Assembly: GCA_021234155.1 (NCBI GenBank)
Contig: JAJEKV010000028.1
Location: 1 to 64,000, forward strand
Source of the DNA: Isoetes taiwanensis
Taxonomy: Eukaryota > Streptophyta > Lycopodiopsida > Isoetales > Isoetaceae
Direction: 5' to 3'
DNA length: 64,000 bases
Part shown: in pieces, positions 52,547 to 63,522 of the stretch
Layout: every line of letters starts with the position of its first letter
Numbering within the stretch: the first letter of the stretch is position 1
Notes under the pieces: model-generated
Databases searched by the model: none
Told to the model about the DNA's origin: nothing
Seen by the model: only the letters and a program-made list of their open reading frames with translations
Program-made: the position numbers and the translations under genes

Positions 52547-52948
52547 CTATTTCCTTATTTGACCCGCGTACTCGTCCATTGAAACTGTGATCAATTCCCT
52601 ATGGTCTGCAAGTTGAGTTTTGAGGTGAGTTAGGTTGATGGCTCCTGCCCTGTAGCTGAGGGTGTTTGCCGTCGAGGAAGAGCTGGGTTGAAGTGCACTT
52701 GTTGTCTTCCCTCTGATACCCATTCGTTCCTCGATCACCATAAACTCTTCCTCCAATGGTAGCTCTTGTTGGATCATCATCTGTCTGATCCTACCATAGG
52801 CCTGTAGGTCAGTGGTGGATTGACCTGTGTATGACACCGACTCACATACATCAATTGAAAAAACCTGTGTTCCTCGATCGATGAAGTCATCCAGGTCTGA
52901 TTGCTGCCATAGGAGATGTAAGAGCTCGTCTACTCTTGATCTCCACAT
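52547..52948 (-). CDS. Unknown protein, ORF2 of the compact island (133 codons)
   Basis: ATG at 52948, TAG at 52547. The ATG lies inside ORF1, and the two frames overlap by 19 bases. The product is acidic-helical at first (VDELLHLLWQQSDLDDFIDR), followed by QQELPLEEEFMVIEERMG, a serine-rich linker and a C-terminal helix LKTQLADHRELITVSMDE. No family is recognised. It could instead be the continuation of ORF1 after one frameshift. Neighbouring frames downstream are more decayed. Confidence 0.4.
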   Translation of the reverse strand: MWRSRVDELLHLLWQQSDLDDFIDRGTQVFSIDVCESVSYTGQSTTDLQAYGRIRQMMIQQELPLEEEFMVIEERMGIRGKTTSALQPSSSSTANTLSYRAGAINLTHLKTQLADHRELITVSMDEYAGQIRK

Positions 52949-53334
52949 TCTGGTAGGTTCTTGATATCGTGGAGGAGGAGGTTTTCTTCTCCTCCCATGA
53001 TGATGGGGGTCAGGCTTATGATGCCTAGCCCGAGTGGTGGTGCTATCCGGGTTGTCTGCAAGTCTGCATCGAAGTGGTGGATCTCTTGCTCCGCTTGGCG
53101 TTGCTCTTTGGAGGGGTCCACTTTGATAATGTCTTTGACATCATTGCCCTCTTCACCTTCTTCCTCTTCTTCATCCGAGCCTTCGTATTCCAGGAGTAGA
53201 CGATCTTCTCCTGTGGAGCTAAATGGTTCTATACTCAAAGGCTGAATGGAAGGTTCCTCTAATTGTGTCTGGGCTTTGTAGAACAAGAATATGGCAGCTG
53301 TGTAGGAGAAGCATCTTCTCCTATTCACAGTCAT
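52930..53334 (-). CDS. Unknown protein, ORF1 of the compact island (134 codons)
   Basis: ATG at 53334 (MTVNRRRCFSYTAAIFLFYK), stop TAG at 52930-52932. The N-terminal 20 residues are basic then hydrophobic. An acidic run (GSDEEEEEGEEGND) occupies about residues 50-64, and PPLGLGIISLTPIIMGGEEN follows. The frame is open further upstream, but the TATA box at 53357 favours this ATG. A compact TATA, short leader and overlapping ORFs resemble a viral or transposon unit rather than a host gene. The relation is not established. Confidence 0.4.
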   Translation of the reverse strand: MTVNRRRCFSYTAAIFLFYKAQTQLEEPSIQPLSIEPFSSTGEDRLLLEYEGSDEEEEEGEEGNDVKDIIKVDPSKEQRQAEQEIHHFDADLQTTRIAPPLGLGIISLTPIIMGGEENLLLHDIKNLPECGDQE

Positions 53335-53356
53335 GGTCAGGGTTGCCCTTAAGGGG

Positions 53357-53366
53357 CTATTTATAG
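53357..53366 (-). promoter_or_regulatory. TATA box before the compact island ORF1
   Basis: On the minus strand CTATAAATAG lies 23 bases upstream of the ATG at 53334. A dyad (AGCCATTTGGCT) sits immediately upstream of it. Transcription would start very near the ATG, so the leader would be very short. Confidence 0.5.
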
Positions 53367-55196
53367 CCAAATGGCTATATTTTGAATATTTTCGAAAATG
53401 AGATACTAAAGCTGAATAGGTTACTATTGAAAATAAATTATATTCTTTCGCCAAAGTTTTACCATTTCGTCCGCCCGCCTTTCTTAAATTAGCCATGCAT
53501 TCTTAAGCTCAGATCTAGAGTTTCGCCTCCAGTTCCATGGATCTAAGTGTTTAGGATCATAGATTATCCCCTTAACAACATTGTAGATCAAGTAATTGTT
53601 TGCTAGCTCTAGTGGACCATAGTAGAATACTCAAAAAATCAACAACTACTCAAATTTTGCTAAACATAATAGGTTTCCTTAATCCTGTAAGTTGTATATG
53701 AATTGACATCTAATTTATTTATTTCAATTACCACATTGACGTTGGCAAGGTTCGCCAGAGTTTCTATGAAACAGTTCAAGTCGCAAAAAGTAATCGCCTA
53801 CAAAATTAATATAGAAAGCTTATGATTCGCCTCACCTTCTAAATCATGCCTATGCAGATATGGCCTTAAGGGCAACCGTGGTCATGGTCATGTAGTCTGG
53901 CATGCAAACAGCTTTGTTGTCCAGGTACTTAGCTATGTTTGGAACATGGCTTAAGGTTGGCTGGAGGGATGCCTTGGGTACAAAGAATCCTATGCAGGGA
54001 GGTAGTTTCTGTAGTGTGGGTCTTTGGTGTCTAAGATACGTGGACATCAGGTCTGTACATTCAAGAACAATCCCAAAGTTTGGGTCTGTACATAGAGTTT
54101 AACTCTATGTTGACTTATTTTATTTTTAAATAAACATGTGGTTGTACGATATACTAAGTGGCAGATTTTTTGACAAAGCTTGTAATCAGGTTGGGAGGTT
54201 CTAGGGGCTCTTTGAAAACTTTCAGACTTTATTAGTTGATGTAAATAGTTTGCTTGAGAGCAGTCGAGAAGTCAAATTAAAGCAAGCATGAAGGAGCCTG
54301 AGTCTCGGTCATACAATATGGAACATGGGCCACAGATCGATCTGATATATGCATGTCAATAGAAGCGGCCTACATTTATGGACCGAGAATATCTTTACCT
54401 TAGCAATTTTTGGCTGAAAATTTCCACAATGGATTGCTGACCATATAGATATAGTATTATCTGTTATTATATGGTTTCAGGCTGAGTTCCTTCCAAAGTC
54501 AAGTTCACTCCTTTTTTAGTGCCATCAAGAAAAAAACAAAAAACATCAAATCATTGCCTTTGCATCTCCAGATCTGTGTTCCAGAGAGTGATTAAAAGGT
54601 ACTTTTGTATTATATTTCTAGAGTTTTTGGATTCATTTGGTGCATTTTTCACCTGTCAAAATTAGATGTCAGTAATTGGAAACCGGAACCATGGATGATG
54701 GGAAGGCCACAAACTTGGGGAGTTTGCTCTATTAGAATGACCTAAGGCACGGACAAATTAGAGCTTTGACAAAGTCCATCACAACTGATAAGCTGTGTAA
54801 TTCAGTGATGACTTTAAGGTGTGAAACTTCGTAAAGTTGCTATATTTTACCATTTTTTAAAATCTGGATTCGATGGTTTACTAGGATGCGTACGCTAAAG
54901 AACTTCATAAAATCGCCAAAATTTGATAATATTGCATTTTAATTATAGTAAATTCGCCAAATTAATGGATATTTTACAATAAAAACCTCAATTTTAAGGT
55001 AAAACATCCAATTCTACTAAATTCGTTTCTATAAAAATGTTGGAAAAATAGGAAACAATCGCCACCATTTCTATAGTTTAGAAGCAGCTAGAGGATGATA
55101 AAGTCATTACTGGTAATTTCATGTTAGGTCATTCGATAGTAAATTCGATCATTATCAAATCTTGTGCTTTAAATCCTGTGATTAAATCTTGCCAAG

Positions 55197-55340
55197 ATGC
55201 TGAAGGATCTTGATCCTGGCTGTGGTTCTGATGTGAAAGCAGGTGTGCTGAACATGAATGGAAGCCCTGTTAATACCCTTGGGGAGAGCAGCTGCATGCA
55301 AACAATGCATGATTTGTTTGTAGCTTCTGCTCATGCTTAG
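55197..55340 (+). CDS. Small ORF, 47 residues, unknown
   Basis: ATG at 55197 and TAG at 55338-55340, in a locally GC-richer patch. The product reads MLKDLDPGCGSDVKAGVLNM, then SPVNTLGESSCMQTMHDLFV. Composition is protein-like. It may be an orphan exon or a fragment. No family is recognised. Confidence 0.25.
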   Translation: MLKDLDPGCGSDVKAGVLNMNGSPVNTLGESSCMQTMHDLFVASAHA

Positions 55341-56054
55341 TTGCTAATTTTCAACAAGGAGCAATGCATTTTAGCAACTCCGTGACTCCAGCAACGTTTT
55401 ATTGGGCAACATTCATTTTAATCAGGTTTGGAATTAGGATTTAGCTTCTTTACTCTTTATCTGATCAGATCCATGATTATTTCAACAGGCAGTGGTCATG
55501 CTGTTATACTAACACTATAAGCATAATGTCTGATTCACCTCGCTATTATTACTTGCCATTAGAGTAGCAGATCTACTTTGTGCCATTAACTACTCTGATC
55601 TATGATTCTTTACGAAAATAGTCAGTGCATGACATTATCTGTGGTAATGCATAGTGCTTCAATTAATGCTCAAGTTTGGGATAAGTTTTGCAGAGGTACA
55701 TTAGATCTGCAGTTGAATTAATGGCCTGCCACTGCCTTTGCATAGGCTTTGATTTAAAATTGGTACATGTAGTTGCTACTACCTTAAGATGTACCATTTT
55801 GCAAACCATAGTGCTGTCTGGGCGGATCTGATAGCCAGCTTGCATGACCTTGGCCTTATAGGTTTTTGACCTACAGATGTAATATGTAGCATTATAACAT
55901 GGGGTTTTTTTTGTGATTTTATACGCTTTTTGGCATGGTTTTTATATGATTTCATGGGCGTATTCCACGAGGCATACTAATCAGTATATCTAGAGTGCAC
56001 ACTGGATTCTCATATTTGAATGGCATTTTATCTATAGTTTTGCAATGGTTCAAC

Positions 56055-56121
56055 TTTAGGGTTCGACTTTAGGGTTGTAATGAATTTAGGGTTTGACTTT
56101 AGGGTTCTGATGGGTTTAGGG
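56055..56121 (+). repeat. Interspersed telomere-like TTTAGGG repeats
   Basis: Five exact TTTAGGG units at 56055, 56068, 56085, 56098 and 56115, each followed by GTT or TT and separated by 6-10 bases. This is the plant telomere unit, but not in pure tandem. Confidence 0.8.
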
Positions 56122-56699
56122 TTTCAGGGCAGTGAAGATGAAGAGTAAACAGTATCTAATTCTTCCTCGATCTAATTCTTCGATGGCTTGGGACATCGAG
56201 CTTTGTCATGCATACTTGTCTACATCGTAGGGTGGTGTAGTTGGAGTGGATGGACGAGAGGAATCTGTCGGCAAAGCTAAAGTTAAACTCATCGCTTTCA
56301 TTTTCTATCTTCCCACATTCGTCCGGGCCCTACTTGTGATAACACAAGATGCACATCTAACCAGTCTCCAAAAATAATGTAGTTCAGGTGCTAATATAGT
56401 GGTTCGAGAAGGAGTTAGCGATCCATTTTACACAAAATCCTTGGATGGCGGCTTTAGGGAGGAGGAGGAGAGAAAAAAGTCCCGAAGATGCAGAGCTCGG
56501 CTCCAAGCTTCACATTTCTCTATGGCGGGCACATTACGGCGTGTTAAACTTTTGCTTTTTGTTCTTGTTTTTTTCTTGCGAAGGAGCCGAGTCTCAGACT
56601 CGTGCCCTACCTCTACTCCCACTCTGCTCCAAGTACGCCCTTACCCTTTTTACTTGTTTTAGTTCTTGCCTCATTTTCAAAAAAATCTATTTGCATGTT

Positions 56700-57049
56700 A
56701 AAAGGTTATGCAAGTTCGATGATGGCTCACAAACGGATGAAGGATGGGGAGGTTCAAGATTTATGATGAGTGCACAAGTTTGTCACAACTTGAATTGGAA
56801 ATTGAACAATGCAAGAAGGCAGAAGCATCATTAGAAACTTTGATACAGCAGCATCATGACATTGCACAAAGGCTTTCAAAAGTTGGATTGTCCTTACGGA
56901 GTTCGATGCATGATTGAGGGATTAAAGGAGCCAAGACAGCAATAAATGAAGAGCGAGTAATGAGGTTGATTGGTCATCTAAGATAAATGAACGGTTGGCT
57001 ATATCAAGATTGGTTGCAAGCTCTATAGCTAAGGGGGCATCAAGGCTAT
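56700..57049 (+). pseudogene. Coiled-coil exon of an unknown gene, mildly broken
   Basis: After a possible acceptor (TATGCAAG at 56716), a frame reads FDDGSQTDEGWGG. One base shifted, RFKIYDECTSLSQLELEIEQ, then KKAEASLETLIQQHHDIAQR and LSKVGLSLRSSM follow, with heptad character. Past a TGA and another shift, KINERLAISRLVASSIAKGA leads to a GTAAGG donor at 57050. Splice signals at both ends and sense in between suggest an exon. The upstream frame 56445-56640 might be an earlier exon. No family recognised. Confidence 0.4.
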
Positions 57050-57050
57050 T

Positions 57051-58980
57051 GGTAAGGATTGTACCCTTTATGCAAGTTTATATTGATTGGTAATTTAGTT
57101 TCGAAAGGCAATGCAAATAAATTTAGAGTATATTATTTGAATAAGTTATTAATGAGATGGGTGATGCCCGAGAGTTGCATTAAAACACTTTGTTTTATGG
57201 TATGTTTGGAAACAGATTAAGATAATCACGGAAGATTGTCATGTTTATTGAGGTGGTTTTATAAGATCTATTCTTTTACGCTTGTTCACATAGATCTCTT
57301 TCTCATTTGCAAAGATTTTTCATTACATCGACGATTGAGGCAAAACAAGTTGCATTGGATGATTGGTTGTACCTCTGCTGCGGTTTGTATTGGTGTATCG
57401 CCTTTCTTTGGTGTCAAAATATTTTCCTTGGGAAGCTTGGCAAACAACCGATGATTCTCGCATCAAGTGCGGTGAGAAACGGAGATGCATAAGAGACAAT
57501 GGATTGCATAATTTTTGCCCTTGCTTAAAAGATTCATTTTGCCTGTTGCAACTTAGATAACACTATGGCTCTGAAGAAGGTTTACGGGGTGATAATGTCT
57601 TCCTGTGTTTATTTGAGAATGTAAATTGCACGGTCAAACCATTTGGTAATAACATGATTATATGTTATTTGGTAATAACATGATCATATGTTATATGATT
57701 ATTTGATTATATGTTATATGTTACATACTTAGTTTCAATTTTGTTGTGCTTCATATTTACATTTCAGAATAGGAAGCCTTCTCATTTCCAAGTGGCTCTT
57801 CTATTTAATTGGGACTAAAAGCACAAGCCCCAAGTAATGGCAAATCTCGTTGCCATTAGTAAAACTAAACTGCTGTTCATACGAGTAGGTTGTTTAACGA
57901 TTTAGGCCCTTAAAGTTTATCTATCTGCTTTTGTTAGGGCCCGAAGGGCCCAAAATTTTTTTTAATATAACAATCAACACACAAATACCATTAACATTAT
58001 TAACGCAAACCATTGCATTTAACACATTTAAATTAAAATCCCCCTTAAACCCCCTTTGGTTTGGGTGCATATTCACACGGGGGGTGACGGGGGGTTAAGT
58101 TTTTAGTTGTAGATATTGTTCTAGATTTTGATGTATATTGCAGATGTGCCACATCATGCTAAAGAAGTTGTGGCATGATTCCATCCCTTAGATGGACTAA
58201 TTTCTAATCCTAGATCCACAACAAATAGAAAATTCCTCTTCAACTTCTTTGTATTGTCATTTCCACCATTGGGGGGTTGAGCTTTCAAATTTTGCATATA
58301 GAGATGCAATAATAATGTGGTTGCCTTAAGAACCATTTTTTGGCATCCTATGCTCATTACGGCCGGCTAGTTTGGAGCAATGATTTTGCTAATAACAGGT
58401 ATTCCTCCATCTCCCTAAACATCCTCATTCTTCATCTGCTAAAGAGCATTGATTTGTCTTGTGGTTACCCATCAAACATCCAAATATGATTCATTTGCCT
58501 TTTCCTTTTTTCATAACATAGGTAACTTGCATGGTGGATGCATCTATTGCAAAAGAGCTTCTTCTATTACAACCCCATCTTGTAAGCAAATTATCTTGCC
58601 TTGAAATTAATCTGCTTATCTTTTCTAGAATCTTTCAACATGAAATTGGACTTGGGGGATTCTGATATGAAAGAGCTATTTTATTGTCAAGAAAATTCGT
58701 TTCATTTTGGATGCAGGCTTTTGCTCTTCTAGACCAGGAGTATCTGATATTTTGACATTGCAATCACAAATACTTTTCTGCAAGGTCAAAGCTATTGGGC
58801 AACTCAACAATTTCTTCTTGCAGCACTGATGGCATGATGTTCGGTGCTCTGAAAATGCCCAATGTATGGAGGCCATGCGAAATAACATGGTGGAATAATA
58901 TAGTGGAATAATATGGTGACCTATATAAATGCATGGGCTTTATGTCTGCCTGGAGCAAATGCAGTTACAAGCCTGAGACA
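57051..58980. other. No clear gene; local repeats
   Basis: Holds a duplicated phrase ATTTGGTAATAACATGAT (57638 and 57666) in an ATATGTTA-rich patch. A foldable C/G-rich patch at 58035-58100 has TCCCCCTTAAACCCCC and GGGGGTGACGGGGGGTTAAG. Minus-strand frames near 58676-58958 are at most faint relics. Confidence 0.45.
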
Positions 58981-59060
58981 CACGAAAGATCCAAGGTGAA
59001 GTGGAAAATTCCAGAGGACACTAGCAACAAATACTTTCTTGAGGTTTGTATCTTCTTGTA
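58981..59060 (+). pseudogene. Possible Myb/SANT-like (Myb_DNA-bind_3) exon fragment
   Basis: A frame reads HERSKVKWKIPEDTSNKYFL, then EVC, before a TTTGTA break. The W..EDT..FLE.C pattern is like the start of the Myb/SANT-like domain of plant PIF/Harbinger-associated proteins. Only about 25 residues are visible, so the call is weak. Confidence 0.25.
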
Positions 59061-59333
59061 GATTAGTTATGCATTAGTGCACTATGAGGAAACTAACAGT
59101 AAAAAAAACAACTATGTACTTTATAGTAACAAAGGACCTATTGGTATGGCACACAGCCTTAAAATTACGGGTGAAAGCATGTTGTAGTGGAACAAAAATG
59201 TGCATTTTAGCACCATATTTTTGGGTGCTAAGTGTGGTGGGAACTACCGAATTTGTAGTGGGAGAGGCAGTTATTTTTTCAAATATACACATGATTACTT
59301 ATTCAAAATTTTGTCCTTTCTGAATTACACCAT

Positions 59334-59463
59334 CATTTTCCCTCAAAAACTCTGATCACGCTCCCTTAATCCGGCAAGACCATTTCTGACTTTGAATTTT
59401 CATTTTCCCTCAAAAACTCTGATCACGCTCCCTTAATCCGGCAAGACCATTTCTGATTTCTGG
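59334..59463 (+). repeat. 67-bp tandem duplication
   Basis: CATTTTCCCTCAAAAACTCT, then GATCACGCTCCCTTAATCCG, begins at 59334 and again at 59401. The two copies are nearly identical, so the duplication is recent. Confidence 0.92.
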
Positions 59464-59863
59464 CAAGAAGATCGATCACCTAAATGGCTCGATCATCTGG
59501 GACTTGAATGCCATGGGACACACCTACAAGGAAATGTACTGGGCAAGAAAAGCATTACGCCACACAAGAAGAAATCGAAGTCTGTTTGGGGGACCGAAAG
59601 TATTAGGAAAATCCACTTCTGGTGGGTTGCATTCTAGATTCGAGGGGATGCCCATGATTATCTGTTGTTTAAAATATTGTTTTGTTTCATCATGCAAGGT
59701 TGAAGAATCGAACAAGGAGAGGTATAATGAATATATGTCCCTTTACGGGAAAATCACACAAAGGAAGTGTGCTGGGGGAGGCATGGCCTCACGAGACTAT
59801 GGTCTGCTATGTATTACCTTCACACAAAAGGAAAAGAAATAAACTGGTTGAGTTTCTGGTAAC

Positions 59864-60050
59864 AGTTAAGAGAAAAAGGGTCTGAAGCCTCTCCGTCCCA
59901 ACGTAAGAGGAAGCATGCAAGCATTTCAAATAGTGAGGAAGCAGAGCAAAATGCCACAGATGATGCTTCCTCTCTTGAAATGACTAGGCCACAATTCAAG
60001 CCTCCTCAAGCTGTAAGAAGAATCTCGGGGAAAATCACTAAAAAAATAGG
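59864..60050 (+). pseudogene. Exon-like island, unknown
   Basis: After a TAACAG acceptor at 59863, a frame reads LREKGSEASPSQRKRKHASI, then SNSEEAEQNATDDASSLEMT and RPQFKPPQAVRRISGKITKK, ending before a GTACTT donor near 60052. A KRKH cluster could be a nuclear signal. Composition is that of a disordered nuclear-protein exon. No family recognised; possibly the same gene as the Myb/SANT-like patch 0.9 kb upstream. Confidence 0.35.
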
Positions 60051-60547
60051 TACTTTTCAACCCTCTTCTTCTGGAACCACCATATGATGCAATTTAATAT
60101 TGGAACTGTTATTTTCCAGCAAGGTCTAGCAAGCTTGAACAATCAGGTACACCACTTACTTCTTCATTTGGGTGTGTTGTAACAGAGTTGCAATAGAAAC
60201 GGGAGCAAATCATTGAAACGGGAGCAAATGGAATATTCCTCAAAGATTCCATTTTTTTTCCCCAAAAAAGAGCTAAAATGGGGTAAAAATTTTATTTTTG
60301 TCATAAAAATGCATTTTGACCCCCCCAAAATCACTCATTTTTTTGTGCAAAGAGAAAATTGACTATGTCAAAGTGACACTTTTCCTAACAGATAGAATTT
60401 ACTTGAAGTGTGTTTTTTGAGAAAACCACTAATTTAAGTGTACGTCCTACACAACATTTTGTTAGCTTGGATCGTTTTCCAGAAAACGTACTTTTAGGTT
60501 ACAATGAGACATTTTTTAATGATATAATATTTTAAAGTACCAAAATT

Positions 60548-60687
60548 GTATTCCGGAATACACTTTTACCATTAGAGAATAACAGAAGTGTATTCTGGAA
60601 TACACTTTTACTTTTTTTTGAAAGTCAAAGTGTATTCCAGAATACACTTTTGGTTTTGCTCGAAATCCGAAGTGTATTCCGGAATAC
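60548..60687. repeat. Array 1 of a 42-bp palindromic repeat (4 units)
   Basis: GTATTCYRGAATAC palindromes start at 60548, 60590, 60632 and 60674, exactly 42 bp apart. Centres are CG, TG, CA and CG. Flanks AAAGT and ACTTTT extend the symmetry in most units. Two partial units follow at about 60964 and 60982. The array ends with TTTTTGCTGTAC. Confidence 0.95.
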
Positions 60688-61000
60688 ATTTTTGCTGTAC
60701 AAGTTTTTGAGAATCAACAGTGATCTTGCAAGTTTCCAAATTTCCGGATTTTCAATGACCTTGCAATCTTTTGGTTTCAATTGAAACATGAACATAGTTC
60801 TAGATCATCAAGGGATTAGCGAAAGAGCAATACAAACCAACAACCTTGGGATCTTTGTTTTTTGGGAGATACACGATCGTGGTATAAATAAAAAAAGGAT
60901 TGTTTGGTTTGTTTTGTGGGGACTAGGGATACAGGATATTGGTTCAAAAAGAAATAGGGAATCTTATTCTGGAATACACTTTGTATTCCGGAATAGGATT

Positions 61001-63480
61001 TGGTTTTCAAAAAGCATGGCAGTTCTTGTTTTTTTAGGCGATTTCCTTATGGGGAGTTAGCGCCTCCCATTTTATTTTGGCGCTTGCTTGTTTTAGGTTT
61101 CTCTTGCTTGATAATTTCAATCGTTGGCTACATCGCCTCCTTCATGGGAGATCCGAATTTTTTTTCAACAAAACTCTTGGCTCGGGACGAGAGCTCATGG
61201 ATTCTCGCAGAAGATGAGAGCAAGCAACAAGATTTACATGGGGCATAAGTTCTGATCGGATTACGCAAAAAGTTAAGATCAAGCTCGGACCGGTATACAA
61301 ACAGAAAGGCACAAACAAGCTTCTAGGTAAGCTCTTCCTTTTGGTTTTCTAAGTAAGCTCATGGGCATTTGCAATGAGATAAATTTATTATTTGAATTGC
61401 TTTGGACGCCTACTTGCGTGGTTTGTTACAAAGCTTCATTTGTTAAGAGCTTGGACATATCCCAGTAGATATACCTCACCAGTACATCAACTGGTCAAAC
61501 TTTGGATGACCAGATTTTGCTACTGACTTATTACCTTTCCCATTCCGGAGCCATCGAAGCTTGTGATGAGGAAATGCTTTTCCAGATAGGTTCTACTGTT
61601 TGTGCAAATCTCATTCAATCCTCTAATATTGACCGATGCTTATACACACTATTACCCCTCCACAAGGTGGTAGTTTGTTTATCTTCATCCGGTATCGGTA
61701 TATGTTATCGAGGTCGCTATCGAGGTCGCGGACAATCCATTCAAGGATGGACAAAGGTACATGGTACTCTATATCGATATTCAAGCTAGGTGCCATGTCC
61801 AAGCTTTCCTTTGAACACTTTATGTTTTGAACACTTATGTTTGTGGCATGAGGTACAACCCGATGTTATAAATGGAATTTTTATCTATAGCGATTTCCCT
61901 AGTCCGTAAGCTAGAGTTATCCGCTAAAAACGCCTCTTACTTGCATCACTAGATCTGTCTAGACTACAACAGAGAAAGATTTCGAATGTGCAAAAGTCTT
62001 TTCGTCTATCTATGAGTTAGAGCCTTATGCTATTTACTTGGTCGAGCACTCTAACACGCGTCTGTTTGTTGCACAATTCTTTGATATTACGAAATGAACA
62101 CCCTATTTTGTTTTCGGTCATATTTCCTCCGCACCAACTTTCATGGTGGCATGTATTCAGAATTTCGGAGACTAGCGTAAGAATATGATGCTACTGGTTA
62201 CTGATTATGGCATGGAATGTCTTTTTCGTGGTTTTTTAGGTAAGACTTTAGTAGTTGATAATGAAGTTCTTGCTTTTCTTTTGCTATGCTAATATTGGTT
62301 CGTTTCTTTTGCTATGCTAAATAATGTTTCTCCCTCTACTTTCAGCTATGGACTTAAGTAAATTTAGACAAGATCTATATGATGACTTTGAGATGTTGAC
62401 TTATCAACCTATAAGAATGGCGTGATTTATGGTCTTGAGAAACAATGATAAGATCTTTCTGAATGTTCTTTTGTGAAATAATAAATTCTATGATAGCAAT
62501 GATTATCCTGAGCCTTTGTGTCTTGTCTTTTCTAGGGCTCTTCATTTTTATAGGAAGGGCAAAAGTGGTGAGCCTCTCTTTGAAGCATCCCGAGTTGGAA
62601 AAGCCGCTAAGAGAAGAATTTCGTACACTTGAGGATTTTCTAAGGGTGAAGGACAAAATGCCAAATGATAATGCGCAGAAAGATCTAATTGGCAAACAGC
62701 TCTGCTCTCATGTCAATACTGCAAATCATTGTGGAGAAGAATATTGAGGTCTTAAGGTCTTAAGGCCTAAGATTCAAATTCTTTAGCAGCTTTCATAGAT
62801 GGGGCAAATTTTGATTGCTTTAGATGGTCCTGTGTTCACATTCTTTATCTGAGATGTGATTCTTTGATTTTAAGTTAGTTGTATTTAGACTTGTTTAGAG
62901 TTTCACATCACCAGAGTGGTGAATATCACAAGAGGCTTGGAATATTTTTACTACCACATGTAAATTTTGAATGAGAACATTTTTTAAACATGAATGTTCA
63001 TAACTTAAATCGGGTTGTCTTTTGTTCTTAATGTTTTATTTCTAAGATTGTTCTAGTTTCTTCATCTGTACCTTTTATGTACCCAATCATTTTTAGTTAC
63101 GGGCTAATAAAGATAGAAATTGAGGCGAATTAAAGATGGGAATGAACAGTCTACAGGGTTGCATAGGAAAGATGGGGCGTAAGAAATAATTTCAACCCTT
63201 ATAAAGTATTGTCTCTCTTATTAGAACATAGTATTAGTTTATGCTCCTCACATGTGCCTTGGGTGCTCATGGTCAAGATTCCTACTCGTGTGATGGCTCT
63301 ACATTGTGCAAGTACCTCCCACAGAGCAACTGCGATGCAGCACGTCGCCAGATCAATGCATCAATGCATTTAGGGTCGTGCATCAATGCTTTTAGGGGTC
63401 GTGCATCAATGCTTTTAGTTTTCATCCTCAACAAAAATAAGAAGGTTGCATATTAAACGGGGACCCCTAAATGGTAGGAA
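61001..63480 (+). other. Region between palindrome arrays: coding-like patches, no assigned gene
   Basis: Patches with sense: 61075-61247 (one predicted membrane segment, LVLGFSCLIISIVGYIASFM, then an acidic tail and stop); 61502-61670 (DDQILLLTYYLSHSGAIEAC); 61963-62097 (KDFECAKVFSSIYELEPYAI then RLFVAQFFDITK and a stop); and 62463-62747 (a membrane segment FLGLFIFIGRA followed by SLKHPELEKPLREEFRTLED and FLRVKDKMPNDNAQKDLIG). They lie in different frames. They may be exons of one gene or relics. I could not join them with certainty. Confidence 0.35.
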
Positions 63481-63522
63481 ATAAATCCGAAACACACGTT
63501 TGATTTCTTAGAAAGCAAAGGT

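Larger units (their letters stand above)
53500..56394. other. No gene recognised, except a small ORF and telomere-like repeats
   Basis: Almost 2.9 kb of AT-rich sequence. TTCGCCA-type phrases recur near 54900-55070 without clear order. The short ORF 55197-55340 and the TTTAGGG cluster at 56055 are listed separately. Confidence 0.5.

Noticed and set aside
59504-59620. LINE A fragment suggested by the residues EMYWARKA
   Set aside because: Only four residues match the family A phrase GMYWAR; flanking residues do not follow the RT.
60548-60687. CRISPR-like regular array
   Set aside because: Eukaryotic context, spacers are related to each other, and the repeats are palindromic cores of a 42-bp unit.
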